From Streptomyces sp. TRM68367 (GTDB lineage: Bacteria > Actinomycetota > Actinomycetes > Streptomycetales > Streptomycetaceae), in the NCBI RefSeq assembly GCF_014495685.1, contig NZ_JACTVI010000007.1, forward strand, positions 1 through 64,000: 64,000 bases of DNA, given 5' to 3'. The translations under genes were made by a program, and so were the position numbers. Shown piece after piece: positions 27,738-36,564 of this stretch (position 1 is the stretch's first letter; every line of letters begins with the position of its first letter). The notes under the pieces are model-generated. The model made no database searches. It saw nothing but the letters and a program-made list of their open reading frames with translations, and was not told the DNA's origin.

Positions 27738-28271
27738 CGTGCTGCTCCTTCCGTTGCTCGCCAAAGTCAGTGGCTCACCACATACAAAAGAGCCGGAAGG
27801 CTGTTATCAAGGAAACTAAGTAGGAGTTGCGCGTCCATCGTGAAAAGGTCCTGTGACCAGCGCTGTAGCAGGGGCGGGCACCGAGTGGCGCGGTCGGGGT
27901 GCACCAGAGGTGCGACGGCGTACGGGAAAGGGGCGGCACAGGTCCTCCGTGCGGCCGTCCCTCCTCCGGTCGTGGCGGAGGGAGGCGACGGGCATGGGTG
28001 GGGGCGGCATCTACGAGCCGGACCGAGCCGCGCGTCGGCGCGGACGCGCTCCGGTCGCGGACGACAGTCGTGGGAGGACTGCGGCTGCTACACCTGCTGG
28101 ACCACGGAGCTTCTTATGGTCACCGCTGACGCCGTAGGGAGTTCGGCGCCCGTGCCGCCCGGCTGCGCAGCGGACCGGACCGACGCGGCCGGTTCGCGAA
28201 CCGATACGGCAAAGCAGCCGGACAGCAGCGCCGTCCGCCAACTCCCCCGAACCTCGGGTCGACAAGCCACG
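27738..28271. other. Non-coding or eroded stretch
   Basis: About 530 bases with several overlapping open frames on both strands, none with family-like sequence or a good ribosome-binding site. The promoter of the 27737 gene should lie near 27780-27830, where the sequence is AT-richer. Confidence 0.4.
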
Positions 28272-29156
28272 CTATGGCCTGTTCGCTTCGGCGACGGCCC
28301 CGTTGGGGGTACGGGCACCTGTGACGCGAAGACGGTCCAGTTTCCCGGCGTCGTCGCTTCCGGCCGCCGCCGTGTAGGTGACCATGCGCAGGTCCGCGCC
28401 GGGGACGAGGAGGACGTCGCAGTCGAGGTGGAGATCGCCGATCTGCGGATGGCGGATCGTCTTGCGGTCGGTCGTGTGCTCGGCGGCAGCCGTCGCCGCC
28501 GCCCAGTGCCGGGCGAAAGTGCCGGAGGTTTCGCGCAGTTCCCGCACGAGACGACCGAGTTGGGCGTCCCCTGGATAGCGGGACACCGTGTCCTTGAGGT
28601 CGGCGACGATCGACGCGGCGAAGGCGTCGTGTCCCCGCTCGGACCGGACCGGACGCATCGCGGCACGGGCGGCGCCGTTGCCGAAGAGGGCGCGGGCGAG
28701 GTTGCGTTCGGCGGCGGGTACGTCGGAGGGGTCGCCGTGCAGGGCGCTCCACGTGGTGTTCCACCACACCAGGCTCCAGTCGGCGGCGAACACCCCGATC
28801 GGGACGTCGCCCAGGCGGGCGGTGAGCCGTTGGATCCCCGGGGGCACATGGGTGCTGACCGTCCCGTCCTGGGGCGGCAGGAGTCCGGCGCTCCGGAACA
28901 GCTGGTCGCGCTCGGTACGGGAGAGCTGGAGGGCCCGGGCGAGGGCGCCGACGACCTGGGCCGAGGGGTTCTTCGCGCGTCCCTGCTCCAGGCGCAGGAC
29001 GTAGTCGAAGGAGAGCCCGGCGAGCTGTGCCAGCTCCTCGCGGCGTAGCCCCTTGGCACGGCGGCCGTCCGTCACGGTGAAGCCGGCGTCGGCCGGGGAC
29101 AGTCGGTCGCGCCAGGCGCGCAGGAGTGCGGCGAAGCCGGAGCGGGAGGAAGCCAT
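28272..29156 (-). CDS. XRE-family regulator with MmyB-like ligand-binding domain
   Basis: A 294-residue regulator. An XRE helix-turn-helix (LRREELAQLAGLSFDYVLRL then EQGRAKNPSAQVVGALARAL, residues about 37-76) is followed by the MmyB-like domain (GVFAADWSLVWWNTTWSALH, RYPGDAQLGRLVRELRETSG, KTIRHPQIGDLHLDCDVLLV). That domain is PAS-like and binds fatty acids in characterised relatives. The gene is divergent from the SDR gene at 29291 with a 134-base shared promoter region. This arrangement is common for these regulators and implies control of that SDR. Confidence 0.88.
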   Translation of the reverse strand: MASSRSGFAALLRAWRDRLSPADAGFTVTDGRRAKGLRREELAQLAGLSFDYVLRLEQGRAKNPSAQVVGALARALQLSRTERDQLFRSAGLLPPQDGTVSTHVPPGIQRLTARLGDVPIGVFAADWSLVWWNTTWSALHGDPSDVPAAERNLARALFGNGAARAAMRPVRSERGHDAFAASIVADLKDTVSRYPGDAQLGRLVRELRETSGTFARHWAAATAAAEHTTDRKTIRHPQIGDLHLDCDVLLVPGADLRMVTYTAAAGSDDAGKLDRLRVTGARTPNGAVAEANRP

Positions 29157-29290
29157 GGTGTCATTCTCGCTGTGCGGCGCCGGATGAGCCTGGGTACTGC
29201 CGGTCCTAGTGACGCGCACGGCCCTGGTCGGCGTCGGCGCCAGCAGCGAGCGTGGGGACGTCCCGGCGGCCGACCAGGTGAGGAGTCCCC

Positions 29291-30223
29291 ATGCAGCACA
29301 CCCTCGTGATGACGGGCGTGAGCAGTGGCATCGGCCGCGTGGCCGCGGAGCAGATCCTGCGCCGGTCGCCGCACGTGCACCTCCTCGTCGTCACCCGCGG
29401 CTCCTCCGGCACACGGCCGGCCGCGAACCTCGGCGCGGGCGGGCACGCGGTCTCGCACGTCCCGGCGGACCTCGGTTCACTGGAGAGCGTCCGCGCGGCC
29501 GCCGCCGGCATCCGCGACCGGCTCGACCGCGGTGAACTCCCGCCCCTGCGCGGGTTCGTGGGCAACGCGGGCACGCAGTACGCGAACGCACTCACCGAGG
29601 GACCCGACGGGTTCGAGTCCACCTTCACCGTCAACGTGCTCGCCAACCACCTGTTCGTGCGCCTGCTCCAGGACCGCCTCGCCCCTCCCGCCCGGATCGT
29701 GCTCACCGCCAGCGACACCCACTTCGGCGACTTCCGGCACAACTTGGGCATGGTGCCGGGCCCCGTCTGGAAGTCCCCGGACGTCCTCGCCCGCACGGGC
29801 GCCTTCCCCGAGCCGGAGACCACGACGGCCGGCCGCACCGCGTACTCGACGAGCAAGCTGGCGGTGATCCACCTGGTGCACGAGTACGCGCGCCGGCTGC
29901 CGGCCGGGATCGACGCCGTCGCCCACAACCCGGGCTTCGTCCCTGGCACCGGCCTCGCCCGCAATGCAGGCCCCGTCGCCCGGTTCGCGGTACGGCGCAT
30001 CCTGCCGGTACTGGCCCTCACTCCGTTCGCCACCGGCCGCACCACCGCGGGCCGCCACCTCGCCGACGTGGTCCTCGGCACGACCCGGGCGCCGAACGGC
30101 TCCTACGTCGACCGCAGGCGTGCGGCCCGCTCCGCGGCGGAGTCCTACGACCCAGGGCGCGAAGCGGAACTCTGGGAGGCCGTCGAGCGGTTCACCGCAG
30201 ATCGAGGTCGCGGACGCCCTTGA
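29291..30223 (+). CDS. SDR-family NAD(P)-dependent oxidoreductase, likely target of the divergent XRE regulator
   Basis: A 310-residue SDR of the retinol-/protochlorophyllide-reductase-like branch. Its cofactor motif is VMTGVSSGIGRVAAEQIL, the NAG motif is GFVGNAGTQYANAL, the active site has Ser in RIVLTASDTHFGDF and Tyr/Lys in TAYSTSKLAVIHL. The ATG at 29291 follows GAGGAG. It carries an extended C-terminal region beyond residue 230. Substrate unknown. It converges on the amidinotransferase gene with a three-base gap. Confidence 0.86.
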   Translation: MQHTLVMTGVSSGIGRVAAEQILRRSPHVHLLVVTRGSSGTRPAANLGAGGHAVSHVPADLGSLESVRAAAAGIRDRLDRGELPPLRGFVGNAGTQYANALTEGPDGFESTFTVNVLANHLFVRLLQDRLAPPARIVLTASDTHFGDFRHNLGMVPGPVWKSPDVLARTGAFPEPETTTAGRTAYSTSKLAVIHLVHEYARRLPAGIDAVAHNPGFVPGTGLARNAGPVARFAVRRILPVLALTPFATGRTTAGRHLADVVLGTTRAPNGSYVDRRRAARSAAESYDPGREAELWEAVERFTADRGRGRP

Positions 30224-30226
30224 CCG

Positions 30227-31393
30227 TCAGAAGTACGATGCGAGCGTGCCGCGGCGGCGGATGTCGAGCGTCGCGCAGTGGAACGAGCCGCCGAACGGGG
30301 CGTAGTGCAGCAGGTCGCACGGGATCGGCTCGAACCCCCACTGCTCGAGTGCGCGCAGCATGCCGGTGTGGTGCCGCTCGGCGATGACCCGCTTCTCGTC
30401 GATCATCAGGACGTTCATGCTGAGCCACTTGCCGCACATCGAGGTGATCCTCAGCAGGCGGTCGTCGATCGGGTCGGGTTCCGGGGCGACGAGGACGTCC
30501 CAGGAGTTCAGCACGTCGGGCAGGCGGTCCACGTCGACGTAGTCCGGGTTGACCAGCACCTTGCCGGGCTTGAGCAGGATGAACGTCGTGTCGATGTGCA
30601 TGGGGGTACGGCACCGGCTCTCGATCTCGTGGATGCGGTAGCCAGGCCCCAGGTGGCGGCGCAGCCACTCGATGCCCAAGTGGTTGGTGACGTTGCTCCG
30701 GGTGACGAACAGGTCGCGTCCCGCGCGTACGAAGTCCGCCGCGTCGAACACCGGCTCGAACTCGGTGAGGATGTAGCGCATGGGCTCGCCGGACTCCGGG
30801 ACCCGGAACCCCGGGTCGTACAGCTCGTCGGTGAGCTGCGGTTTGGGGGCCGCCGTCCAGCGCGCACCGCGGCGGAAGTAGTCCTTGAGGAGCTCGCGGT
30901 ACGAGTGGGTCTCGAAATACCGGCAGGGCCAGGCCATCGGCGTCTCGATGATCTCGTCGCCGATGACGAGCATGCTGTCCCGCGGGCAGGTGTTGCAGAA
31001 GCCTCGCGAGGACCAGTCGGGGGTGCGGAAGCGCTGCCGGTGGTCGACCGCGTCCGGGCGCCGGACCGTGACGCCGAGGGACTGCAGCAGAGCGACGAAC
31101 TGGTCGAGTTCGTGCTGTGCCCGCTCGATCAGCACCCGCGGGTACCTGTAGCCGGCGGCGAGACCCTGCAAGCGCGCCGCCCAAGGAGGGACGTTGCAGG
31201 TCACGACCGGATGCCTGGAGGGCATGGTCGCGCCGTCGAGACGCCCGACGATGATCTCTTCCAGCGGGTCCCATTCGTTGTGCGAACGGACCGGCGAGAC
31301 GAGGGTTTCCGCGGCGTCGCCGGCCGAGGCCGACGGCGCCTGCGTCACATGGTCCAGTTCGACAGCTACGTTCTTGGACCCGGCCAACTCCAT
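30227..31393 (-). CDS. Amidinotransferase, glycine/inosamine-phosphate (AGAT/StrB) type
   Basis: A 388-residue guanidino-group transferase of the beta/alpha-propeller fold. Characteristic segments are CPRDSMLVIGDEIIETPMAW, FEPVFDAADFVRAGRDLFVT (the family Asp region), RTPMHIDTTFILLKPGKVLV (catalytic His), KWLSMNVLMIDEKRVIAE, and GGSFHCATLD with the catalytic Cys at about residue 373. The C-terminal IRRRGTLASYF is nearly the vertebrate AGAT ending. Such enzymes move an amidino group from arginine to glycine, an inosamine phosphate or another amine. No aminoglycoside genes adjoin it, so the acceptor is unknown. The ATG at 31393 (or GTG at 31396) follows GGGTAGG. Confidence 0.88.
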   Translation of the reverse strand: MELAGSKNVAVELDHVTQAPSASAGDAAETLVSPVRSHNEWDPLEEIIVGRLDGATMPSRHPVVTCNVPPWAARLQGLAAGYRYPRVLIERAQHELDQFVALLQSLGVTVRRPDAVDHRQRFRTPDWSSRGFCNTCPRDSMLVIGDEIIETPMAWPCRYFETHSYRELLKDYFRRGARWTAAPKPQLTDELYDPGFRVPESGEPMRYILTEFEPVFDAADFVRAGRDLFVTRSNVTNHLGIEWLRRHLGPGYRIHEIESRCRTPMHIDTTFILLKPGKVLVNPDYVDVDRLPDVLNSWDVLVAPEPDPIDDRLLRITSMCGKWLSMNVLMIDEKRVIAERHHTGMLRALEQWGFEPIPCDLLHYAPFGGSFHCATLDIRRRGTLASYF

Positions 31394-31595
31394 CACCTAC
31401 CCGTCGATCCGGTTTCCCCGGGGTGCAGGCGTCCTGGCGGACGGAAGTCGCCCAGCGGGCGAGCAGGAAGCCGTGCAGCCCTGCGGAACCGGAGCCCTGT
31501 CACCGGGCACCGTCTCTGTGCCGCGCTCTGCCTCATACGTACCCGCGGTCGCCGACGTACCAACGCGTATGCACCGTGCTCGCTCTCGGGGGATG

Positions 31596-31973
31596 ATGGA
31601 AACAGTCCATGCCCGGACGGTCGCGGAGGTGGTCGCAGTGGCATCCGAACCCGGCCGAGCCCCGTCGCCGACGGTCGACATCGCGGCGACCGGCCCCCAG
31701 CGCATCCGGCTCACCCTGGCCGGGGACCTGGGCACCGGAGCCCTGCGCGAGCTGGAGGAACGGTTCGCCGACCGGCGGCTCGCCGAGGCCGTCGAGTGGG
31801 ACGTCGACATGAGCGGTGTCGGCCACCTCGACCTCGCCTGCGCCTACGCCCTCCTGCGGGCGGCCACCGAGCGCCCGGCGAACGCGGCGCTCACCGTCCA
31901 CGGCGCCCGGCACGATGTGCGGCGCACCCTGCGGCACACCGGATTCGAGGCGGTGGCGGAGATCGGCGGCTAG
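31596..31973 (+). CDS. STAS-domain protein (anti-anti-sigma factor-like)
   Basis: A 125-residue protein. After an N-terminal extension, IRLTLAGDLGTGALRELEER, VDMSGVGHLDLACAYALLRA and DVRRTLRHTGFEAVAEI follow the STAS pattern. In the usual D-S-G motif, Ser would be the site phosphorylated by an anti-sigma kinase; here VDMSGVGHLD has Ser at the expected position. No kinase gene is adjacent. Two ATGs (31593, 31596) are possible after GGGGG, and a later GTG near 31638 cannot be excluded. Confidence 0.7.
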   Translation: METVHARTVAEVVAVASEPGRAPSPTVDIAATGPQRIRLTLAGDLGTGALRELEERFADRRLAEAVEWDVDMSGVGHLDLACAYALLRAATERPANAALTVHGARHDVRRTLRHTGFEAVAEIGG

Positions 31974-32239
31974 GGCTGTTGCCCTTGAAACATCCCTGTC
32001 CGCCGCTCTGTGTGAACGGGTTTCGGCGCCTCGCGTGACCAGGCCGCCGGGTGCGGACAACTGCGGGCAGGTACACGGGCGTTGGTGCGCGAAGCTGTGA
32101 TCCGCCGTGCGCGACCCCTAGGTGTGCTGAGATCGGCTTCTACGGGGGCGTGGCCCACAAGAGCGGCTGACGCCGGGGGCGGCGGTCGTCGTACGGTTCG
32201 GGCGCCTGTTCCGCCAAGGGCGGACCGGGCCACGGGGCC
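31974..32239. other. Intergenic stretch, nothing recognised
   Basis: About 265 bases between the STAS gene and the FAD-monooxygenase remnant. Open frames exist but show no family-like sequence. Confidence 0.45.
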
Positions 32240-33010
32240 GCGCCGGTAGTGGATGCCCAGCTCCGAGACCGGCCGGGTGGGAGCTGGTGGCTAGGGTGAA
32301 CGCGCGGTCGGTGAGGCGGCGGACGCTGCGGGCCGACCGGGGCCCCGGCCTCGTACGTGTCCAGCAGCTCCTGGGGCGCCGCGCCCCGGCAGACGAGGGC
32401 GATCTTCCAGCCGAGGTTCAGGGCGTCCTGGATGCCGGTGTTCCTGCCCTGGCGCCGGCCGCGGGCTGTCGATGTGGGCCGCGTTCCCGGCCAGGAAGCA
32501 GGGGCCGGAGCGGATGGGGGTGCCCCCGGTCGGGCGAAGCCGAGACTGGGTGAGGGCGGCGCCGCGGTTGTGGAGCCGGAAGCCGGTCATCCAGACCGGG
32601 TCACGCAGCGGCAGCCGGTGCGGGGTGTACCGGTCGGCGATGTCCTGCGGGAGCGGCACCGTCACCTCGGTGTCCGGTGCTCCGGCCCTCGGAAGCCGGT
32701 GCCCGCCTGGGCGCGGACGGTGCTGTGCGCTCCGTCGCAGCCGACGACATGGCGGGCCGCACGGTCTCCTGGGTGCCGTCCCGGTGCCGCCGATGCTCGG
32801 CGAGCACCCTCTCGGTCTCCGCCTGTGAGAGGAACCGCAGGAAGGAGTACGGGGTGTCCTTGCCGCCGATGTCGAACAGCGGCAGCGCTACGACGCGCCG
32901 TGGCAGGTGCCGCCGCAGCCGCGGCGCCGGGTTGCCGCGCTCGACCAGTTCGTAAGTCACCCCGAATCCAGCCAGGGCCTCCAGCGCCCGCGATTCCCGA
33001 CCCACGGTAT
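32240..33010 (-). pseudogene. PHBH-type FAD-dependent aromatic monooxygenase, decayed
   Basis: The N-terminal Rossmann GxGxxG is lost, but ALEALAGFGVTYELVERGN, VVALPLFDIGGKDTPYSFLR and HVVGCDGAHSTVRAQAG (the GD motif region) are clear. TVPLPQDIADRYTPHRLPLR and [11 protein letters not shown] (the second FAD-ribityl GD motif, with Asp changed to Asn) follow in other frames. The C-terminal [14 protein letters not shown] is in a further frame. At least three frameshifts are needed. It resembles polyketide hydroxylases. Confidence 0.75.
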
Positions 33011-33153
33011 GCGGCGAGGCGCCCGCGTGATCTGAAACATACTGGCCTCGGACATACACGTTGGCCGCCCGATTGTGGATAGCTTGTTGTGCTTGTCCCG
33101 CACCCGGCGCCGTGTCATCGGGAGAGCCGTCCCACCGACCGTCCAGGAGACCC

Positions 33154-34902
33154 ATGCGCCCCCGGATACCCTCCGTCCCGCGAATGACCTCCGTTGCGCG
33201 AAGAGGCTCCGTGCCGCGGACAGGCTCGATGCCGCCCCTCGCCCTGGCCGTCGGCGCGCTGGCCGTCGGCGTCGGCGGCCTGTATCTGGCCGGGCTGCTG
33301 CTCACGGGCGGCGAGATCGACTCGGGTACGACGGTGGGGGGCGTGGACATCGGCGGCCTGAGCCGTGCGGAGGCGGTCCGGAAGCTGGAGAAGCAGCTGG
33401 ACCGGCCCCGCGAACTGGCCGTCCGGGTCGGCGACCGCAAGGGCACGGTCGATCCGCGGCGGGCCGGATTCACCTACGACATCGAGCGGAGCGTCGACCA
33501 GGCGACGCGCAGCGGCGCGGACCCGGTCAGTGTGATCGGCGGGCTCTTCCGCTCGGGCGGTGCCATCGAGCCGGTCGTACGGGTCGACGAGGACAGGACC
33601 CGCGCCGCCCTGGGAACGCTGGCCAGGACGCTCGACCAGAAGGTCCGCGACGGCGCTGTCGGCTTCAAGGACGGCAAGGTCAGGCAGACCGCCCCGCGCA
33701 CCGGGTACGCGCTGGACGTGGACACCGCGGTCGGCGTCCTGCGCACCTCCTTCCTGCGCGGCACGGACGACGCTGTCACGGCCCTGCCCGCCCGCGAGGC
33801 CGAGCCGGAGGTCACGGCGGCGGAGGTGCGGCGGGCGGTGCGCGAGTTCGCGCGGCCGGCCATGTCGGCGCCCGTCAGGCTCACCGCGGGTGACCAGCGG
33901 TTCACGGTCAGCCCGGCCGTCCTGGGCGAGCATCTGAGCATGCGGCCGGACGACACCGGCAGGCTGACACCGAATCTCGACGGCAAGGGCCTGTACGCCG
34001 CCCCGACGGTGACCCGCTCCCTGGCCGACGTCACCGGCAGGCCCGAGAACGCCCGGCTGCGGCTCGACGGCGACAAGGTCGTGGTGGCCGAGGACGCCAG
34101 ACCCGGCCGCCAGGTCACCGCCAAGGCGCTGGGCGAGGCCGTGATGCCGCTGCTCACCAAGTCGGGCGCCGCCCGCACCGGAGAGCTGGCCACGCGGACG
34201 GTGCGGCCGGAGGTGACCCGCGACAACGCCGCGCGGCTGGGCCTGACGAAGAAGATGTCCTCCTTCACCGTCAACTTCGAACCGACGCCCTACCGCACGA
34301 AGAACATCGGCCGGGCCGCGGAACTGATCAACGGCTCCGTCGTCATGCCCGGCGAGACCTGGAGCTTCAACCGGACCGTCGGTGAGCGCACCGAGGCCAA
34401 CGGCTTCGTCGAGGGCATCATGATCCTCGACGACCGGTTCACCAAGGCGTCCGGCGGCGGTGTCTCCGCCGTGGCCACGACCGTGTTCAACGCGATGTTC
34501 TTCGCCGGGGTCAAGCCCGTGGAGTACGGCGCGCACTCCTTCTACATCGAGCGCTACCCGGAGGGCCGTGAGGCGACGGTCGCCTGGGGCAGCCTGGATC
34601 TGCGGTTCACCAACGACTCCGGCAAGGCGATCTACATCCAGGCCGGGTCGACCGACACCTCGGTGACCGTCTCCTTCCTCGGCACCCGGAAGTACGACGA
34701 GGTCAAGTCGGTCAAAGGGCCGCGTACCGAGGTGAAGCAGCCGGAGCGGAGGGTGAGCAAGGACAAGGAGTGCGTGCCGCAGACGCCGCTGGAGGGCTTC
34801 GACGTCACCGTGGAGCGGGTCCTCGTCGACGACGGCCGGGAAGTGAGGCGGGAGCCCTTCCGCACCCACTACGCCCCGCGCAACGAGATCGTCTGCGAGT
34901 GA
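33154..34902 (+). CDS. VanW-family cell-envelope protein
   Basis: A 582-residue protein anchored by one N-terminal membrane segment (PLALAVGALAVGVGGLYLAG, residues about 28-47). Two repeated peptidoglycan-binding-4-like modules follow (GGVDIGGLSRAEAVRKLEKQ and a related later stretch). The VanW domain starts near NFEPTPYRTKNIGRAAELIN and includes PGETWSFNRTVGERTEANGF and the GGGVSAVATTVFNAMFFAG loop. VanW proteins are found in glycopeptide-resistance clusters and widely in Gram-positives; the function is unknown but probably wall-linked. The ATG at 33154 follows AGGAG. No van genes are adjacent. Confidence 0.87.
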   Translation: MRPRIPSVPRMTSVARRGSVPRTGSMPPLALAVGALAVGVGGLYLAGLLLTGGEIDSGTTVGGVDIGGLSRAEAVRKLEKQLDRPRELAVRVGDRKGTVDPRRAGFTYDIERSVDQATRSGADPVSVIGGLFRSGGAIEPVVRVDEDRTRAALGTLARTLDQKVRDGAVGFKDGKVRQTAPRTGYALDVDTAVGVLRTSFLRGTDDAVTALPAREAEPEVTAAEVRRAVREFARPAMSAPVRLTAGDQRFTVSPAVLGEHLSMRPDDTGRLTPNLDGKGLYAAPTVTRSLADVTGRPENARLRLDGDKVVVAEDARPGRQVTAKALGEAVMPLLTKSGAARTGELATRTVRPEVTRDNAARLGLTKKMSSFTVNFEPTPYRTKNIGRAAELINGSVVMPGETWSFNRTVGERTEANGFVEGIMILDDRFTKASGGGVSAVATTVFNAMFFAGVKPVEYGAHSFYIERYPEGREATVAWGSLDLRFTNDSGKAIYIQAGSTDTSVTVSFLGTRKYDEVKSVKGPRTEVKQPERRVSKDKECVPQTPLEGFDVTVERVLVDDGREVRREPFRTHYAPRNEIVCE

Positions 34903-35022
34903 CGTCAGGCGCGCGACGCGGCCGCCTGGCGGTAGGGCTCCGGCTTCATGCTGCGACTGTCGGTATCCGAGCCGTATTCAGTCCGTGTCGACGGACGCGA
35001 CCTGGCAGCACCCTCCTTCCCT

Positions 35023-35036
35023 AACAACTGTTTGGT
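35023..35036. promoter_or_regulatory. KstR2-type operator in front of the ipdF-like gene
   Basis: AACAACTGTTTGGT, read on the other strand ACCAAACAGTTGTT. It fits the shape of the mycobacterial KstR2 palindrome recalled as AnCAAGnnCTTGnT, with the G/C of the inner arms changed to A and G. The almost identical ACCAAACGTTTGTT lies at 42920-42933. It is 80 bases upstream of the first SDR gene and touches a possible -10 element (TAGATT at 35036). The TetR gene at 35914 is the expected ligand. Confidence 0.7.
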
Positions 35037-35115
35037 AGATTAACGTTGGCGGGGCGTCAGCCGTCGAGCGCCGTCCGGAGTGCGTCTGCGGCGGCCTGCC
35101 GAAGGAGGTCCGCCG

Positions 35116-35898
35116 GTGACCACGCCGTCGTATGTGCCGGGCCACGAGCTGCTGCGTGGTCGCAGCGCCGTCATCACCGCCGCCGCGGGTGCCGGCATCG
35201 GCGGTGCGACCGCGCGGCGGCTGCTGGAGGAAGGGGCGCGGGTCGTGCTCTGCGATGCCCACGCCCGCAGGCTGAAGGAGTCCGAGGCGGAGCTGGCCGA
35301 TGCCTTCGGAGCGGACCGGGTCGCGGCCGCAGTCTGCGATGTCACCGACGAGGCGCAGGTCGCCGCGCTGTTCGAGCTGGCCGAGGAGCGGCACGGGCGG
35401 CTGGACATCGTCGTCAACAACGCCGGTCTGGGGGGTACGGCCGACCTCGTCGACATGACCGACGAGCAGTGGGGCACGGTCCTCGACGTCACGCTGAACG
35501 GCACCTTCCGCTGTACTCGTGCCGCGCTGCGGCGGTTGAAGGCCGCGGGCGGTGGCGGGGTCGTGGTCAACAACGCCTCGGTGATCGGCTGGCGGGCGCA
35601 GAAGGGCCAGGCGCACTACGCCGCCGCGAAGGCCGGGGTCATGGCGCTCACCCGGTGCGCGGCGCTGGAGGCCGCCGAGTTCGGGGTCCGGGTCAACGCC
35701 GTCGCGCCGAGCCTCGCCATGCATCCGCACCTGGTGAAGGTCACCACGCCCGGTCTGCTGGAGGAGCTGACGGTCCGCGAGGCCTTCGGGCGGTACGCCG
35801 AACCGTGGGAGGTGGCCAACGTGATCGTCTTCCTGGCGTCCGGCTACTCGTCGTACATGACCGGTGAGGTCGTATCGGTCAGCAGTCAGCATCCGTGA
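35116..35898 (+). CDS. ipdF: SDR, IpdF-like (5-hydroxy-HIP-CoA reductase type)
   Basis: A 260-residue SDR. Its cofactor motif is VITAAAGAGIGGATARRLLE, the NAG motif is IVVNNAGLGGTADLVDM, and the active site has Ser in VVVNNASVIGWRAQ and YxxxK in AHYAAAKAGVMALTR. It is the counterpart of Rv3559c (IpdF), which acts on the CoA thioester of the steroid C/D-ring remnant, judged from position beside KstR2 and FadA6 genes as well as sequence type. The GTG at 35116 follows GGAGG. It is first in an operon with the regulator (15 bases on) and thiolase. The exact substrate is inferred, not shown. Confidence 0.75.
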   Translation: MTTPSYVPGHELLRGRSAVITAAAGAGIGGATARRLLEEGARVVLCDAHARRLKESEAELADAFGADRVAAAVCDVTDEAQVAALFELAEERHGRLDIVVNNAGLGGTADLVDMTDEQWGTVLDVTLNGTFRCTRAALRRLKAAGGGGVVVNNASVIGWRAQKGQAHYAAAKAGVMALTRCAALEAAEFGVRVNAVAPSLAMHPHLVKVTTPGLLEELTVREAFGRYAEPWEVANVIVFLASGYSSYMTGEVVSVSSQHP

Positions 35899-35913
35899 GG
35901 CGAGAATGACCTG

Positions 35914-36537
35914 GTGCCGAACAGCAATAGTGACCGTAAGAAGACGGCTGTGAGCGCCGCTCCCGAGCGGCGGGAGGAGATCCTCGCCACCGCCGCCGAG
36001 GTGTTCGCCGCGCAGGGCTACCGCGCCACCACCGTGCGCCGGATCGCGGACGAGGCGGGGATGCTCGCGGGCAGCCTCTACTACCACTTCGACTCCAAGG
36101 AGTCGATGCTCGACGAGATCCTCTCCGGCTTCCTGAACGACCTGTGGGCCAGGTACGACTCCGTGCTCGCGGCCGGCCTCGGGCCCAGGGAGACGATCGA
36201 GGCCCTTGTCACCGAGTCCTTCCGGGAGATCGACCGGCATCTCGCCGCCGTCGCCATCTACCAGAAGGAGGCGAGGCAGCTGCAGGCCCAGCCGCGGTTC
36301 GCCTATCTCGCCGAGTCGCAGGTGAAGTTCGAGAAGGCGTGGCTGGGCACGCTGGAGCGCGGGGTGGCCGACCGGGTCTTCCGCGCCGACCTCGACGCCC
36401 GGCTCACGTACCGCTTCCTGCGCGACACCGTCTGGGTCGCCGCGTCCTGGTACCGGCCGGGCGGACTGCACAGCCCGGAGGAGATCGCCCGCCAGTACCT
36501 GTCGATGGTGCTGGAGGGCATCACGCTCCGGGGATGA
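35914..36537 (+). CDS. kstR2: TetR-family repressor, KstR2-like
   Basis: A 207-residue TetR protein. The DNA-binding region RREEILATAAEVFAAQGYRA then TTVRRIADEAGMLAGSLYYH is close to that of KstR2, which represses the steroid C/D-ring genes and is released by HIP-CoA. The C-terminal ligand domain (FREIDRHLAAVAIYQKEARQ, ASWYRPGGLHSPEEIARQYL) is of matching length. It starts at GTG 35914, 15 bases after the IpdF-like gene, and so is probably autoregulated through the operator at 35023. The second palindrome at 42920 places the minus-strand ipd genes and the two later SDRs under the same control. Confidence 0.82.
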   Translation: MPNSNSDRKKTAVSAAPERREEILATAAEVFAAQGYRATTVRRIADEAGMLAGSLYYHFDSKESMLDEILSGFLNDLWARYDSVLAAGLGPRETIEALVTESFREIDRHLAAVAIYQKEARQLQAQPRFAYLAESQVKFEKAWLGTLERGVADRVFRADLDARLTYRFLRDTVWVAASWYRPGGLHSPEEIARQYLSMVLEGITLRG

Positions 36538-36564
36538 CCCCGAGAGGCTTCAGAAGGAGTGGCC

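Noticed and set aside
30227-31393. An aminoglycoside biosynthesis cluster suggested by the StrB-like amidinotransferase
   Set aside because: No inositol-phosphate synthase, aminotransferase or glycosyltransferase genes are nearby, and the C-terminus is closer to AGAT.
1-33010. All frameshifts being sequencing errors
   Set aside because: Many remnants also lack large internal or terminal parts and abut foreign fragments, which indels in reads cannot produce. Single-shift cases such as the integrase remain uncertain.
33154-34902. A glycopeptide-resistance (van) cluster suggested by VanW
   Set aside because: No vanH, vanA, vanX, vanS or vanR genes are adjacent. VanW proteins are common outside such clusters.
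34905-34930. Hairpin after the VanW gene
   Set aside because: The stem is only six pairs (CAGGCG/CGCCTG) with an 11-base loop, too weak to call a terminator.
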